From positions 1 through 64,000 of the forward strand of contig JAKLKA010000012.1 in assembly GCA_023150915.1 (NCBI GenBank): a DNA stretch of 64,000 nucleotides, in the 5' to 3' direction. The notes beneath the pieces were generated by a model that made no database searches, had not been told where the DNA came from, and was given only the letters and a program-made list of their open reading frames with translations. The translations under genes and the position numbers were made by a program. Position 1 is the first letter of the stretch. Every line of letters begins with the position of its first letter. Below, piece after piece: positions 1-8,934 of this stretch. Source of the DNA: Polyangiaceae bacterium (GTDB lineage Bacteria > Myxococcota_A > Polyangia > Polyangiales > Polyangiaceae).

Positions 1-1253
1 ATCGCGCGACGCCGCCGCGCTGCTCCAAAAACCAGCGCGGCGATCAGCCACGGTAACGCGGCCCCGCGGGATCGGCCGCTGGTGCTGCAGCCGCCATCGT
101 CACCGCTGTCGCCCTGGGTCTTGGTCTTCTGACCGCCGCCGCCTCCGCTGGCAGCGCCGCCCGCGCCACCGGACGCGCCGCTGCCCGCGCTGCCCGCCGC
201 ACCCGCCATGCCTCCGCCACCGGCCGCACCGGCCGCACCGGCCGCACCGGCCGCACCGCCGGCGCCTCCGGTTCCGCAGTTGCTCTGGGTGTCGCAGGCG
301 TCGCCTTTACCGTCCTGATCGCAGTCGGCCTGGCCCGGGTTCTTGGAGCTCGGGCAGTTGTCCTTCGCGTCCGCCACGCCGTCGCCGTCATCGTCGTCGT
401 CGCAGGCGTCACCCTGGCCGTCTTGGTCCTGGTCTTCTTGACCCGCGTTCTTCGCGTTCGGGCAGTTGTCCTTCGCGTCCGCCACACCGTCGCCATCGGC
501 GTCGGCCGGCTCGGCACAGGTCGAGCCCTTGGCAAAACCCTCGGTGGGGCTCTTGCCCAGGCGCGCGTCGGTGGCTGGCCCGAAATCGCCGTCCTCCGTG
601 ATCTTGTCTTCGGGGTGGTTCAGGTTCCACAGGCGCTGAAACGCGAGCACGTCTTTGCCCTTGAGGTCGACCGTGCCGCCACCCACGTAGGTGTAGTGGT
701 AGACGTCGCTCGAGCCGTACCACTGGAAGCCCTTGGCGGTGAGCGCGCTCTTCCACGCGGTGTAGTCGTTGGTGTCGAAGGCCGTGCCGCCTTCGTGATT
801 CGAGTTGCCCGGGGTGGCGGCCAGCGGGATGCCGCATTTGCCCGCCTTGTACCAGTGATAGAGCAGCCACTGCTGGGGCAGCGTGCGCAGCATGCTGCTG
901 ATGTTCAGCTTCATGCCAGGGTTGGCGTCCACGGCTTTCACCAGTGCGTCCACCGCAGCCGGCTGCATGTACATGAAAACGTGGCTGTAGGCCTTCACCA
1001 GGTTCGGACGAGAGGGCACGGCCTTCATCGCCTTGGGATTGATGCAGTTCATCTCGGCGATGATCTGCTTGCTGAGCCCCTCGACCACCGAAGTGGAGCA
1101 GCCGCCGGAAAGCGCCTGCGACACGCTGAGACCGCTCTGGACGGTCGCGACCTCTTCGTGCGGCTCGGGACCGTCGGGCTCGCCGTCCGGCAACTCCGCG
1201 GCGCAGCCCGCGAGCGCGATCACACCCAGGACCGAGACCGCCCGACGCACCAT
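1..1253 (-). CDS. Secreted M15 (VanY-like) D-Ala-D-Ala carboxypeptidase with TSP3 repeats and MYXO-CTERM; 3' end cut by window
   Basis: Predicted zinc peptidase acting on D-alanyl-D-alanine ends of peptidoglycan. I translated it from the sequence because the ORF track omits it (no stop inside the window). From the N-terminus it shows a lipoprotein-like leader (VIALAGC), an M15 core with NHEGGTAFD near residue 150 followed by SDVYHYTY, a peptidoglycan-binding-like stretch (AFQRLWNLN, then [11 protein letters not shown]), two TSP3 units ([13 protein letters not shown]), a Gly/Ala linker and a MYXO-CTERM signal (GCSTSGR, hydrophobic helix, ARRRRA). The ATG shares its A with the TGA of the upstream SpoIID gene (TGATG), so the two wall enzymes are probably translationally coupled. 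Only the last few residues should be missing. TSP3 repeats bind calcium in known proteins; MYXO-CTERM proteins are processed by a sorting protease and reach the cell surface. Confidence 0.85.
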   Translation of the reverse strand, partial: MVRRAVSVLGVIALAGCAAELPDGEPDGPEPHEEVATVQSGLSVSQALSGGCSTSVVEGLSKQIIAEMNCINPKAMKAVPSRPNLVKAYSHVFMYMQPAAVDALVKAVDANPGMKLNISSMLRTLPQQWLLYHWYKAGKCGIPLAATPGNSNHEGGTAFDTNDYTAWKSALTAKGFQWYGSSDVYHYTYVGGGTVDLKGKDVLAFQRLWNLNHPEDKITEDGDFGPATDARLGKSPTEGFAKGSTCAEPADADGDGVADAKDNCPNAKNAGQEDQDQDGQGDACDDDDDGDGVADAKDNCPSSKNPGQADCDQDGKGDACDTQSNCGTGGAGGAAGAAGAAGAAGGGGMAGAAGSAGSGASGGAGGAASGGGGGQKTKTQGDSGDDGGCSTSGRSRGAALPWLIAALVFGAARRRRA

Positions 1254-2665
1254 CACTGCATTCTCCGCCGGCGGGCCGCGAACGCAAGCAGAGCGAGTGC
1301 GCCGACCAGCCCGACCGGGGCTCCAGCAGGCCGACCGCTGGTGCTGCACCCACCCTCGTCACCGCCGTCGTCCACCAGCTTGGTCTGCTGCCCCGCACTG
1401 CCGCCGGTGCTCTTCCCGCCCGAGCCGCCCGAGCCCGATCCACTGGAACCGCCCGAGCCCGCGCTGCCGCCGGTGCCGCTCGACCCGCCGCTGCCGCTGG
1501 TGCCGCCGGTGCCGCTCGAGCTGTCGCAGGCGTCTCCGATGCCGTCGTCATCGCCATCGGCCTGATCCGCGTTCGACTTCTCGGGGCAGTTGTCCTTGTC
1601 GTCCGCAACGCCGTCGCCGTCGTCGTCGGTCTCGCAGGCGTCTCCCTTGCCGTCCTGGTCAAGGTCCTTCTGATCGGCGTTCTTGGCGCTGGGGCAGTTG
1701 TCCTTGTCGTCCGCAACGCCGTCGCCGTCGTCGTCGGTCTCGCAGGCGTCGCCCTTGCCGTCCTTGTCCGTGTCGGTCTGGGCCTTGTTGGCCACCAGCG
1801 GGCAGTTGTCCGTGCCGTCTGCCACGCCGTCGCCGTCGTCGTCGGTGTCGCAGGCGTCGCCCTTGCCGTCCTGGTCCGAGTCCTTCTGATCGGCGTTCTT
1901 GGCGCTGGGGCAGTTGTCCTTGTCGTCGGTCACCCCGTCGCCGTCACCGTCGGCCGGGCCCACACACGAGCCGGTGGCGGTGAGCAGCTTGATGTCCGCG
2001 CCGTAATAGAACTGCAAGATTTGCTTGTAGTCGTAGCTCTTGTTCGCCTCGAGGCAGCGCGCACCCCACTGGCTCATGCAGCCGCGGTTCTGGCCGTAGC
2101 CGGGCGGGCCGATGTAGCCGAGCGAGGTCTGCTTCACGCTGGTCCCGCTGAGCCCCTGGTTGTAAGTGACGTACTTCTCCATCGGGTGGCTCGAGCTGCC
2201 CTTGCAACTCGGCGCCGAAGTGTTGTTGTCGCCGCTCACGTAGAAGCCGTAGGTGAGCATCCCGCCGAACGAGAGGTAGATCCCCGCGGTCTCTTTCACC
2301 GCCTGATAGGCCTTGGCGGACGGCTTCGCTCCGCACGAGTAGACCTGGCAGCCTTGCCCGTCGCAGATCGAGCCTTTGGTGGCCATCGCGTAGTAGGCGA
2401 CGGACCGCGCGGCGATGGCCTGCGCCTTCAGCGCCTGGAGGTTCGCGCCGCCGTTCTCGCAGGTGATCACGTGGGGGAGGTAGTCGTCCTCCATGCTCTT
2501 GGTGCCGGCGCCGGTGACCGGGATGGTGCAATAGGCCTTGGCGAGCGGTGCGCTGACGTCTTGTTGCACCTCGAGGATCGGCTCTTCGTTTCCGATTGGA
2601 CCCGCCTGGCAGGCGAGCGCGAAGAGAGCGACCAGCAAGCACCCGAAGCGAGCCCAATGCGCCAT
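1253..2665 (-). CDS. SpoIID/LytB-domain protein with TSP3 repeats and MYXO-CTERM
   Basis: 470 residues. SpoIID/LytB proteins are peptidoglycan lytic transglycosylases or amidase enhancers. A leader ends at Cys ([10 protein letters not shown]), then comes the SpoIID core with [14 protein letters not shown] and [16 protein letters not shown], which is the family's conserved centre. After it lie four 36-residue TSP3 units ([40 protein letters not shown]), a Ser/Gly linker and a MYXO-CTERM tail ([11 protein letters not shown], helix, ARRRRMQ). It is the upstream partner of the M15 peptidase and overlaps it by one base. No clear ribosome binding site precedes the ATG. The pair suggests a calcium-associated surface wall-remodelling unit; substrate is inference. 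Confidence 0.87.
   Translation of the reverse strand: MAHWARFGCLLVALFALACQAGPIGNEEPILEVQQDVSAPLAKAYCTIPVTGAGTKSMEDDYLPHVITCENGGANLQALKAQAIAARSVAYYAMATKGSICDGQGCQVYSCGAKPSAKAYQAVKETAGIYLSFGGMLTYGFYVSGDNNTSAPSCKGSSSHPMEKYVTYNQGLSGTSVKQTSLGYIGPPGYGQNRGCMSQWGARCLEANKSYDYKQILQFYYGADIKLLTATGSCVGPADGDGDGVTDDKDNCPSAKNADQKDSDQDGKGDACDTDDDGDGVADGTDNCPLVANKAQTDTDKDGKGDACETDDDGDGVADDKDNCPSAKNADQKDLDQDGKGDACETDDDGDGVADDKDNCPEKSNADQADGDDDGIGDACDSSSGTGGTSGSGGSSGTGGSAGSGGSSGSGSGGSGGKSTGGSAGQQTKLVDDGGDEGGCSTSGRPAGAPVGLVGALALLAFAARRRRMQ
1545..1950 (-). repeat. Four TSP3 repeat units inside the SpoIID gene
   Basis: Tandem units of about 108 bases (36 residues) rich in Asp codons, each with a DNCP core. They are coding repeats, nearly identical between units one and three. 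Confidence 0.8.
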
Positions 2666-2865
2666 GCGGGATGTATGTGCAAGGGCGAGTCCATGACCCG
2701 ACGGCGTGATTTCGTGCGGTTAGGCCGCGCGCGCGGAGGCAGTGCCGACTCCGCCTGCCAACCGGCGGTTGGCGGGGGTGCGGAGTGGGGCTCGCCATCG
2801 GCTGTCCCGCAAAAGTGTCCGCGCGAGTCCATTTTTTGCTAAAAACGGGAGTCGTGTATGCCCGA

Positions 2866-4035
2866 ATGATCCAGCCGCCGCACCAACAGAGCTTCTTCTT
2901 GTTCGGCCCGCGTGGAACGGGCAAGTCGAGCTGGGTCCGCGCGCATTACCCCGACGCAGCGTACGTCGATCTCCTCGATGACGAGACCTATCGGCGGCTC
3001 CTCGCGCGCCCCTCGACGCTGACCGAGCTCCTCGAGCCACCCCGCCGAGGCGTGCCCCGCGGGTCCAGGCGTGGTCAGAGAGGCCAGGTGGTCGTGATCG
3101 ACGAGGTCCAGAAGGTGCCAGCGCTTCTGGACGAGGTACACCGGCAGATCGAGGCGCGCGGCACTCAGTTCGTGCTCACGGGGTCGAGCGCGCGCAAGCT
3201 TCGCAAGCAGGGGACGAATCTCCTTGCCGGCCGCGCCTTCACGTACTCCCTGTTTCCGCTGACGGCCCGCGAGTTGGGCGACGACTTCGACCTTGCCCGT
3301 GCGCTTCGGTTCGGCACCTTGCCCATGGCTGTCACCTCCCGAGCGCCCGCCCGTTACCTCTCGTCCTACGCCAGGACTTACCTCAGGGAGGAAGTCGAGC
3401 AGGAGGGCCTGACGCGACAGATCGGCAGCTTCGCGCGATTCCTGGAGACTGCGAGCTTCTCGCAGGCGGCATGCCTGTCGGTGGCCCAAGTCGCCACTGA
3501 CGCCCAGGTTCATCGCAAGGTGGTCGAGGACTACTTCGGTATCCTGCGCGACCTGCTTCTATCCCACGAGCTGCCGGTGTTCTCGCGTCGCGCAAAGCGC
3601 GAGCTCATGACCAAGCGGAAGTTCTACTTCTTCGACGTGGGGCTCTACCGGACGCTTCGGCCTCGAGGCCCACTGGACAGCGAAGCGGAGCTGAATGGTC
3701 CCGCATTCGAGACGCTCTGTCTCCAAGAGCTGATGGCGTTGAACCATTACCTGGAAGCGGGGTTCGACTTCTTTCACTGGCGCACGCGAAAGCACGAGGA
3801 GGTCGATCTGGTCCTCTACGGCGAGAAGGGGCTCTTGGCGTTCGAGCTCAAGGCCGGCAGCCGGCTGCGCGAAGCGGACTTCAGGGCGCTGGAGCTCTTC
3901 GGTGGGGACTACCCGGAAGCACGCCTCATCCTGGTCTACACGGGGACTCGAGCGGAGCGGCGCAAAGGTATCGAGCTCATCCCCGCCGATCGCTTCTTCG
4001 CCACGGCGGGCGACATTCTGCTCGGAGACGTCTGA
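2866..4035 (+). CDS. AAA ATPase with C-terminal DUF4143 domain
   Basis: 389 residues from the ATG at 2866; the track start at 2785 adds an unlikely 27-residue leader, and an in-frame GTG lies at 2854. The protein has Walker A (FGPRGTGKS), Walker B (VVVIDEVQKVP), a sensor-like LTGSSARKLR segment, and a C-terminal DUF4143 region with a nuclease-like pattern (EEVDLVLYG then LLAFELKAG). Such proteins are widespread single-gene ATPases of unknown physiological role, frequently in variable parts of genomes. It stands alone on the plus strand between two minus-strand secreted-protein clusters, consistent with an acquired gene. No partner gene is adjacent. Confidence 0.85.
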   Translation: MIQPPHQQSFFLFGPRGTGKSSWVRAHYPDAAYVDLLDDETYRRLLARPSTLTELLEPPRRGVPRGSRRGQRGQVVVIDEVQKVPALLDEVHRQIEARGTQFVLTGSSARKLRKQGTNLLAGRAFTYSLFPLTARELGDDFDLARALRFGTLPMAVTSRAPARYLSSYARTYLREEVEQEGLTRQIGSFARFLETASFSQAACLSVAQVATDAQVHRKVVEDYFGILRDLLLSHELPVFSRRAKRELMTKRKFYFFDVGLYRTLRPRGPLDSEAELNGPAFETLCLQELMALNHYLEAGFDFFHWRTRKHEEVDLVLYGEKGLLAFELKAGSRLREADFRALELFGGDYPEARLILVYTGTRAERRKGIELIPADRFFATAGDILLGDV

Positions 4036-4123
4036 GCGACGACCTTCGCGTGCCAAGCGCGCCAGGGAAGAAGTGCGGCATCACGGTGGTCGCGACCTGA
4101 ACGCGAGCGCGCGGCGCGACCGG

Positions 4124-5173
4124 TCACTTCCCGCCGCACGCACGCGCCGGCATCAATCCCGTGTCACTGACGCCCCCTGCTTGGACGACGAGCGTCGTCT
4201 CGCGCACGCACAGTCGCGGAGCGTGCCGATGGGCTCGCACAACGTACTTTCCGGGTGGCACGTCGAAGAATCCGCCCTTCCCGGAGTGAGTCGTCACGTT
4301 TCCGGAGACCGCCTCGAAGACGCTGTAGAGACGCTGCACGCGGCGGCATCCGGGATCTGGCAGCGCGCCTGGTGACACACGGCCGGCTCGGAGCAGGGTC
4401 CGCCGAACGGGTAGAGTCGCTTGTCCGTCACCGACGAGCTGAAGTCGAAGCACACCGAGCGATCCGGAACGGCAGGCACGCACAGCCCCTTCCCTGGATC
4501 CTCCGCGGCGCGGCAGCGAAGGCCAAACCCGCACAGCGCAACGCGGCCACCCACCTCGCCACACGCCGAACCCTCGCCTTGGACCAGGAAGCGTTCACAG
4601 ACCTTAGGCCCTGGACTGCAGACCAACTCGACAGGCCAGAGCTGGCACTCGTCGCCACCGGGCACGCACGGCTGGCCCTCCGCGCGGCGCTCCGCGCACG
4701 CGCCCTCGCGACACGCGAGGTGCGGTAGGCACGGTCGATCGGGACCCGAAAGCGATGATCTGACCGTCGCGCGCAGCAGCCCCCAGCATCGCGCGTGGTG
4801 TGACGAGCGACTCTACACGTCTCCAGTGATTGGTGCGCGGGTCGTACACCTCGACGTCGCCGATCTCCTGCAGCGCGGTCGCACCGTACGCCCCGCCAAT
4901 GCAGTAGATCCGCCCATCGTGGCCTTTGACCAAAGCATGACCCTGCCGCGGTTGGTTGAGACTGCCCGGGCTCGTGCAGGCGCTGGCGAAACAGCCCACG
5001 CCGGTGGGGCAGACGCGCCCACACTGCCCGCAGTTTCCGATGTCGGTCGTCGTGTCGACGCACTCGCCGCCGCAGCGCGTCCCTCCGCTGGGGCACGGTT
5101 GGTCCTCCGCGGGAGCAGAGTTGCTGCACGCCCACGGGAGGCAGGTCACCGCGAACACCCCCCACTTCGTCAT
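4124..5173 (-). pseudogene. Collapsed paralogous copy of the kelch / Cys-rich / large-lipoprotein cassette
   Basis: Three gene fragments lie in the same order and strand as the intact genes at 8931-10031, 7948-8934 and 6158-7951. From 5173 an N-terminal kelch lipoprotein is readable (MTKWGVFAVTCLPWACS, GNCGQCGRVCPTGVGCF, then QIIAFGS); it breaks near 4742. Directly after, in another frame, the C-terminal half of the Cys-rich protein follows (DRPCLPHLAC, ECQLWPVELVC, YPFGGPC). Near 4330 a further frame change leads into the last domain of the large protein (GKGGFFDVPPGKYVVRAHR, ending ARACGGK). The fragment start lies two bases past the stop of the TPR/PEGA gene, so it was once the next part of the same operon. 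The fused ORFs are unlikely to be functional. Confidence 0.8.
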
Positions 5174-5174
5174 C

Positions 5175-6161
5175 TCAGAAACTCCCCCGAACCCCCGCAC
5201 CCCTCGGCCCCAGCGACAGCCCCACGCTTGGGCGCTCAGGCGCGCTGAGAACCAGATACGTGCCGAGCCCCAGCGTAGCGATCCCGAAACCGAAGCTCGC
5301 GGTGGACCAGTCGGCGAACGTCGTCGCCTCCCGCGAGAGCTCCGACCCGCGCACGGTGCAGCCGTGCTTGCAGAGCGCCTCGCTCTCGTCCTTCTTCGAG
5401 AGCGCGCGCACGCCGAGGTAGGTGCCGGCGCCGACTCCGATCACGCCGACACCGCCGACGATGAAGCCCCAGGTGCGCTGAGCATCGCTGTGCGGGCGGT
5501 TGCGCGGCGGACGGTCTGGCACCGGTGCGACCACCGGAGCAACTATCACGCTGCGGGGCGGCTCTGCGCGCGGTTCGGCCTCGAGCCGCGGCACGACCAA
5601 CGTTTGCTTGTCAGACTCCGGCTTGACCTCCACGGTCGCGCGCCAGGTGCGATAGCCAGGCGCCGCAACCACCACCTCGTGCGGCCCGCCATCGACGGGC
5701 ATCGCGGAGCCCCAAGCCGCGCGCGCGACCTCGGAGCCGTCGCGCGTCACGCTCATCCCCGCGAGCGCCAGCCCTGGCGGCACCTCGATGATCAGGCGCG
5801 AGAGCCGCGGCTCCACGGAGGCGAGGTGCTCGGTGGCAATGGTGATGCGATCGTCGCGATCGTCGCGACGCGCCATCGCGAGCGCGTCGTTGAAGGCGCT
5901 GTAGGCGCTGGCGAGCTTGCCGATGGCTTCGTAGCACAGGCCCAGGTTGAGGACCGTGCCGCCGCCGGGATCGAGGCGGTGGCTCTCGGCGAGCTTCGGG
6001 CAGGCTTCGTGGGCCTTGCCGGCCGCCATCAGCTCCCTGCCCTGGTTGAAGAGCTCGGTGGCGAGGGCGCTGTCTTCGGGAGTGGGAGCCGCTGCAGCCG
6101 AAACGGTTGCGCCGAGGATGCCGGACAGGAGCAGCACTGCGCGCATCGCGTTGGGGTTCAC
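5175..6161 (-). CDS. TPR/PEGA-type membrane-associated protein
   Basis: 328 residues from a GTG at 6161 preceded by a strong GGAGGT at good spacing; the GTG overlaps the upstream stop as GTGA. (ATG 6146 is the alternative.) A signal peptide (LLLSGILGATVSAAAA) is followed by a tetratricopeptide-like region (FNQGRELMAAGKAHEACPK, LGLCYEAIGKLASAY), a PEGA-like beta-sandwich (PGLALAGMSVTRDG, VDGGPHEVVVAAPGY), a Pro/Arg linker, and two hydrophobic helices (FIVGGVGVIGVGAG and FGIATLGLGTYLVL). This architecture is very common in myxobacteria; no catalytic function is implied. It closes the intact part of the lipoprotein operon, and the decayed copy of that operon's first genes follows immediately. 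Confidence 0.8.
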   Translation of the reverse strand: MNPNAMRAVLLLSGILGATVSAAAAPTPEDSALATELFNQGRELMAAGKAHEACPKLAESHRLDPGGGTVLNLGLCYEAIGKLASAYSAFNDALAMARRDDRDDRITIATEHLASVEPRLSRLIIEVPPGLALAGMSVTRDGSEVARAAWGSAMPVDGGPHEVVVAAPGYRTWRATVEVKPESDKQTLVVPRLEAEPRAEPPRSVIVAPVVAPVPDRPPRNRPHSDAQRTWGFIVGGVGVIGVGAGTYLGVRALSKKDESEALCKHGCTVRGSELSREATTFADWSTASFGFGIATLGLGTYLVLSAPERPSVGLSLGPRGAGVRGSF

Positions 6162-7951
6162 GATCCACCTCCGCCCGGGGCACCGTCCGAGCACAATCCG
6201 AGCGTGCCCACGGCAGGCTGGAACGCCAGGCACGCCGCGCCTCCGCAGTCGGAGTCAGTGCAGCAGAATTTCCGGCAGAGCCCGAGGTCGAAGTTTGGCG
6301 CGGTGTCGCAGGTGAGCCCGCCCGCGCAGTAAGTGTTCTTCGCGGGAAGGCACAATAGACCGGCGGTTTGGGTATTCCCGTCGGCAAAGCACGCGAACCC
6401 AGCACCGTCGAAGTCGCAGCTCTCCGTGGAGCCACATCCCAGATTCGTCACCGGGTTGCACATCGCGAGGTAAGTTGGGTCGGCGATGCACCCGGCGGGG
6501 AGCGGTGCGGTGGTGCACTCCGCTGCGAAGTCCGCGCAGCAGTCGCCGTACGTGGCGCAGGCCCCATCGCACCAGCATTCACCGGGAAAGGTGGGCGGTC
6601 CGAGGCACCGGTTGGCGCAGCTCCCAGGCAGGCTTCGCGGCTTCTCGTCCAGCGGCAGGCAGCCCCCAGCGGACAGGGTCACCTGGGTCTCGGTTCCAGC
6701 TCGCACGACGATCTCGCGTCGGGCCACGCACTCGCCGGTTTCCCTGCGCGTGGCCACGAGCGTGTGCTTGCCGGGTGAGACGTTGAGGAAACCGCCGTTC
6801 GCCGGAAAGCCGGTCGCGGTCGCATCGAGCTCGCCGATCAGGCCGTAGTACCCGGCCGCCCCCCCGTCATGCGGGTCCAGCTCGACGCTCACGCCGGGCA
6901 TGAAGAAACCGCGGCAGTCCAGGACTTCGTAGAAGACATGCCCCTTCTGTTCCAAGACCGGCACCTTGTGCGCCATGACAGCTCTGAAGTCGGCCACGGA
7001 GTAGCCCGCCGCCCCCAAGTAGGTTGTTCGCTCTCGCTTGCTGGGGCCCCCCGCGGCGGGTCGTGGCCGTAGGTAGTGAATCGTCGGTGCCTCTCCTTCG
7101 AGCCACAAGTAGCCCTTGCTGCCGTGCTGAACCCCCAATCGCACGATGCCTAGCTCGTCAGTCGTGCCTTCCGCCATCGGCTGGAGACAGGCGACGTCGC
7201 CGGGTTCGCAGAGCCGCACAATGGCCCCCGGGTGCGGGCGCGTTCCGCCGGTCAGCACGATCACTCGCGCCTCGACCTCGACGCCCAAGCCGTGAATCGG
7301 AGCCGGCCACACCGAGTGATGTGAACAGCTCAGGTCCGGCGGCAGGTACCCGCATTCGCCAGGGCACTTCTGGAGCAGGCACTCGGTGAAGCGGAGGGCC
7401 GACATGACACCGCTCGAATGAGCACGCTCGCAGTCGAGGTGGCATGCGGTGTCGATCGAACTGCAGTTCTGCTTGCAATACAGCAGTGCGAGGCACCCGG
7501 CGCTCTCGCCGCAGGCCGTGGCAGCGGTGCAGCACTCGCTGTTGCCACACTTCGCGCACTCGGCCCTCCAATAAGTGAACCCCCCGCACTCGACGCCGCA
7601 CTCGCTGGCACAGGAACGAGCGCGGCAGCTCGACAGCGCAGCGTACTCGCCGCGGAAAGCGCCCTCGTGCTCCTGCCGGCAGTCCGAGAACCCGGCCTCG
7701 GTACTGCTCTGAACGCAGGCGTCGATGGCAGCGCACTCCGAGTGGCCCCGACAGGCGATCGCCGCGTCGCAGCAAGCGCCACGCAAGCAGGCCGCGCACC
7801 CGGGAGCTGCAGTCAGATCCTCGCAGTGTCCTCGCTCTTCGACCCCGCCGAGCTGCCGACAGCTCCAGAGCGGTGTGCTGGCGACGCCGAGCAAGATCAC
7901 GGTAACGATCCGACGCCGAGCGCGGCTGGGGATGCGGCTACGCTGTCTCAT
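6158..7951 (-). CDS. Large Cys-rich lipoprotein with beta-sandwich and somatomedin-B-like modules
   Basis: 597 residues from ATG 7951, which overlaps the previous stop as ATGA; the track's extra 71 residues are a shadow. The lipobox region reads LLGVASTPLWSC. The first third is rich in paired Cys. Two carboxypeptidase-regulatory-like beta-sandwich segments follow (VEARVIVLTGG; GGFLNVSPGKHTLVA). A segment matching the eight-Cys spacing of somatomedin B comes next (SCANRCLGPP, ECWCDGACATYGDCC). The C-terminal Cys module (CAGGLTCDT, RKFCCTDSDCGGAAC) recurs in the lipoprotein at 12757. Likely outer surface, perhaps adhesive; no enzyme motif is visible. Confidence 0.75.
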   Translation of the reverse strand: MRQRSRIPSRARRRIVTVILLGVASTPLWSCRQLGGVEERGHCEDLTAAPGCAACLRGACCDAAIACRGHSECAAIDACVQSSTEAGFSDCRQEHEGAFRGEYAALSSCRARSCASECGVECGGFTYWRAECAKCGNSECCTAATACGESAGCLALLYCKQNCSSIDTACHLDCERAHSSGVMSALRFTECLLQKCPGECGYLPPDLSCSHHSVWPAPIHGLGVEVEARVIVLTGGTRPHPGAIVRLCEPGDVACLQPMAEGTTDELGIVRLGVQHGSKGYLWLEGEAPTIHYLRPRPAAGGPSKRERTTYLGAAGYSVADFRAVMAHKVPVLEQKGHVFYEVLDCRGFFMPGVSVELDPHDGGAAGYYGLIGELDATATGFPANGGFLNVSPGKHTLVATRRETGECVARREIVVRAGTETQVTLSAGGCLPLDEKPRSLPGSCANRCLGPPTFPGECWCDGACATYGDCCADFAAECTTAPLPAGCIADPTYLAMCNPVTNLGCGSTESCDFDGAGFACFADGNTQTAGLLCLPAKNTYCAGGLTCDTAPNFDLGLCRKFCCTDSDCGGAACLAFQPAVGTLGLCSDGAPGGGGS

Positions 7952-8934
7952 TGGAACGGCGCTACCTCGCACATGGCGACGTCGAGAACCCCGCAACGGC
8001 CGGTGGTCGCGCACAAGGCCGGCGCGAGGCAGGGCCCGCCGAACGGGAAACGCTTGGGCAGAGCCTGCGGCTCTTGAACGCACCCGTAGCGGTCGGGCTT
8101 GGCGGCGACGCACACACCCCGGCGCGGTGTGTCGACCACTTCGCAGACCAAGCCGGGGGCACACAGCGTGACCGGACCTTGGTCGACCTCACCGCAGGCC
8201 TCGCCGGCGCCGGCCGAAGCGTAGCGCTCGCACCGGCCCGTGCCCGGGTTGCACACGAGCTGTTCGGGCCAGAGCTCGCAGCCGTCCGCCTGATCGCACG
8301 GCCCTCCCTCTTTCGCCCGCGGCACGCACTCGTGCGCGACGCACGCGAGCCACGGGAGGCAGGGTTTGTCCGCATCACACGCGCCCGTGGAGATGTAGGC
8401 GACGCACTTCCCCCCTGCGCTGCAGGCACGACCCGACGCGCAGTCGCCGTCTTCGAAGCAAAGGTCGCCCAACTCGGCGGGCGTCCGGCACGCACCGCAC
8501 GGACGGACGTGCGGGCTGCAGTGGCCTGTCTCGCACTGGCTCCCGAGCAGGCAGAGCGAACCTTGCTGGAGATGCCCCTTCTTGGTGCATGCCGCGGGTG
8601 CGTCGCGCATCCGCTCCCAGCGCAGCCATCGGGTACAGCGTGCGTCCAGATCCCCTTCCGAGAGCACCTGCCCGCAAGCACGGACATCGTCCGGAGTGAG
8701 CGTGCTGCCGGGGCCGAACCGCGAGCTCTCGCACTGGAGCGTCTGGCGCTCGACGCAGGTGTCCACGGCCTGGTACTCGCTGGCGAACTCCGCGGAGAGA
8801 CAAGACCGCTTCGACTCGCACCAGGACAGGGCAAAGGCCGCGCAGCTCGCGCGTACCGGGTCCACGGCCTCTGGCGCGGCGGAGGTGGAGCACGCGAGCA
8901 CGAAGGCCACCGCGCAGACGGCGGAGCCCCTCAC
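7948..8934 (-). CDS. Cys-rich lipoprotein (Dickkopf-like cysteine spacing)
   Basis: 328 residues when started at the GTG at 8934, which overlaps the kelch stop as GTGA and gives a compact leader (MRGSAVCAVAFVLAC). The protein carries many short C-x-G-x-C modules (CLLGSQCETGHCSPH, CFEDGDCASGRAC, CEVVDTPRRGVC) typical of secreted myxobacterial disulfide-rich proteins. The order kelch, this gene, large lipoprotein is conserved in the decayed copy at 4124-5173, indicating that the three act together. No catalytic residues recognised; function unknown. Confidence 0.75.
   Translation of the reverse strand: MRGSAVCAVAFVLACSTSAAPEAVDPVRASCAAFALSWCESKRSCLSAEFASEYQAVDTCVERQTLQCESSRFGPGSTLTPDDVRACGQVLSEGDLDARCTRWLRWERMRDAPAACTKKGHLQQGSLCLLGSQCETGHCSPHVRPCGACRTPAELGDLCFEDGDCASGRACSAGGKCVAYISTGACDADKPCLPWLACVAHECVPRAKEGGPCDQADGCELWPEQLVCNPGTGRCERYASAGAGEACGEVDQGPVTLCAPGLVCEVVDTPRRGVCVAAKPDRYGCVQEPQALPKRFPFGGPCLAPALCATTGRCGVLDVAMCEVAPFQ

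Noticed and set aside
409-1716. Overlapping long ORFs of 380 and 435 residues in several frames
   Set aside because: Low-complexity shadows of the M15 and SpoIID genes caused by TSP3 and Gly/Ala repeats.
2678-2693. Sigma-54-like element (TGGACTCGCCCTTGCA) before the SpoIID gene
   Set aside because: Only GG, TTGC and spacing match, 12 of 16; predicted start is almost at the ATG.
4294-4665. Separate small Cys-rich gene
   Set aside because: It is the C-terminal half of the Cys-rich lipoprotein joined out of frame to a kelch fragment, so it is treated as part of the pseudogene.
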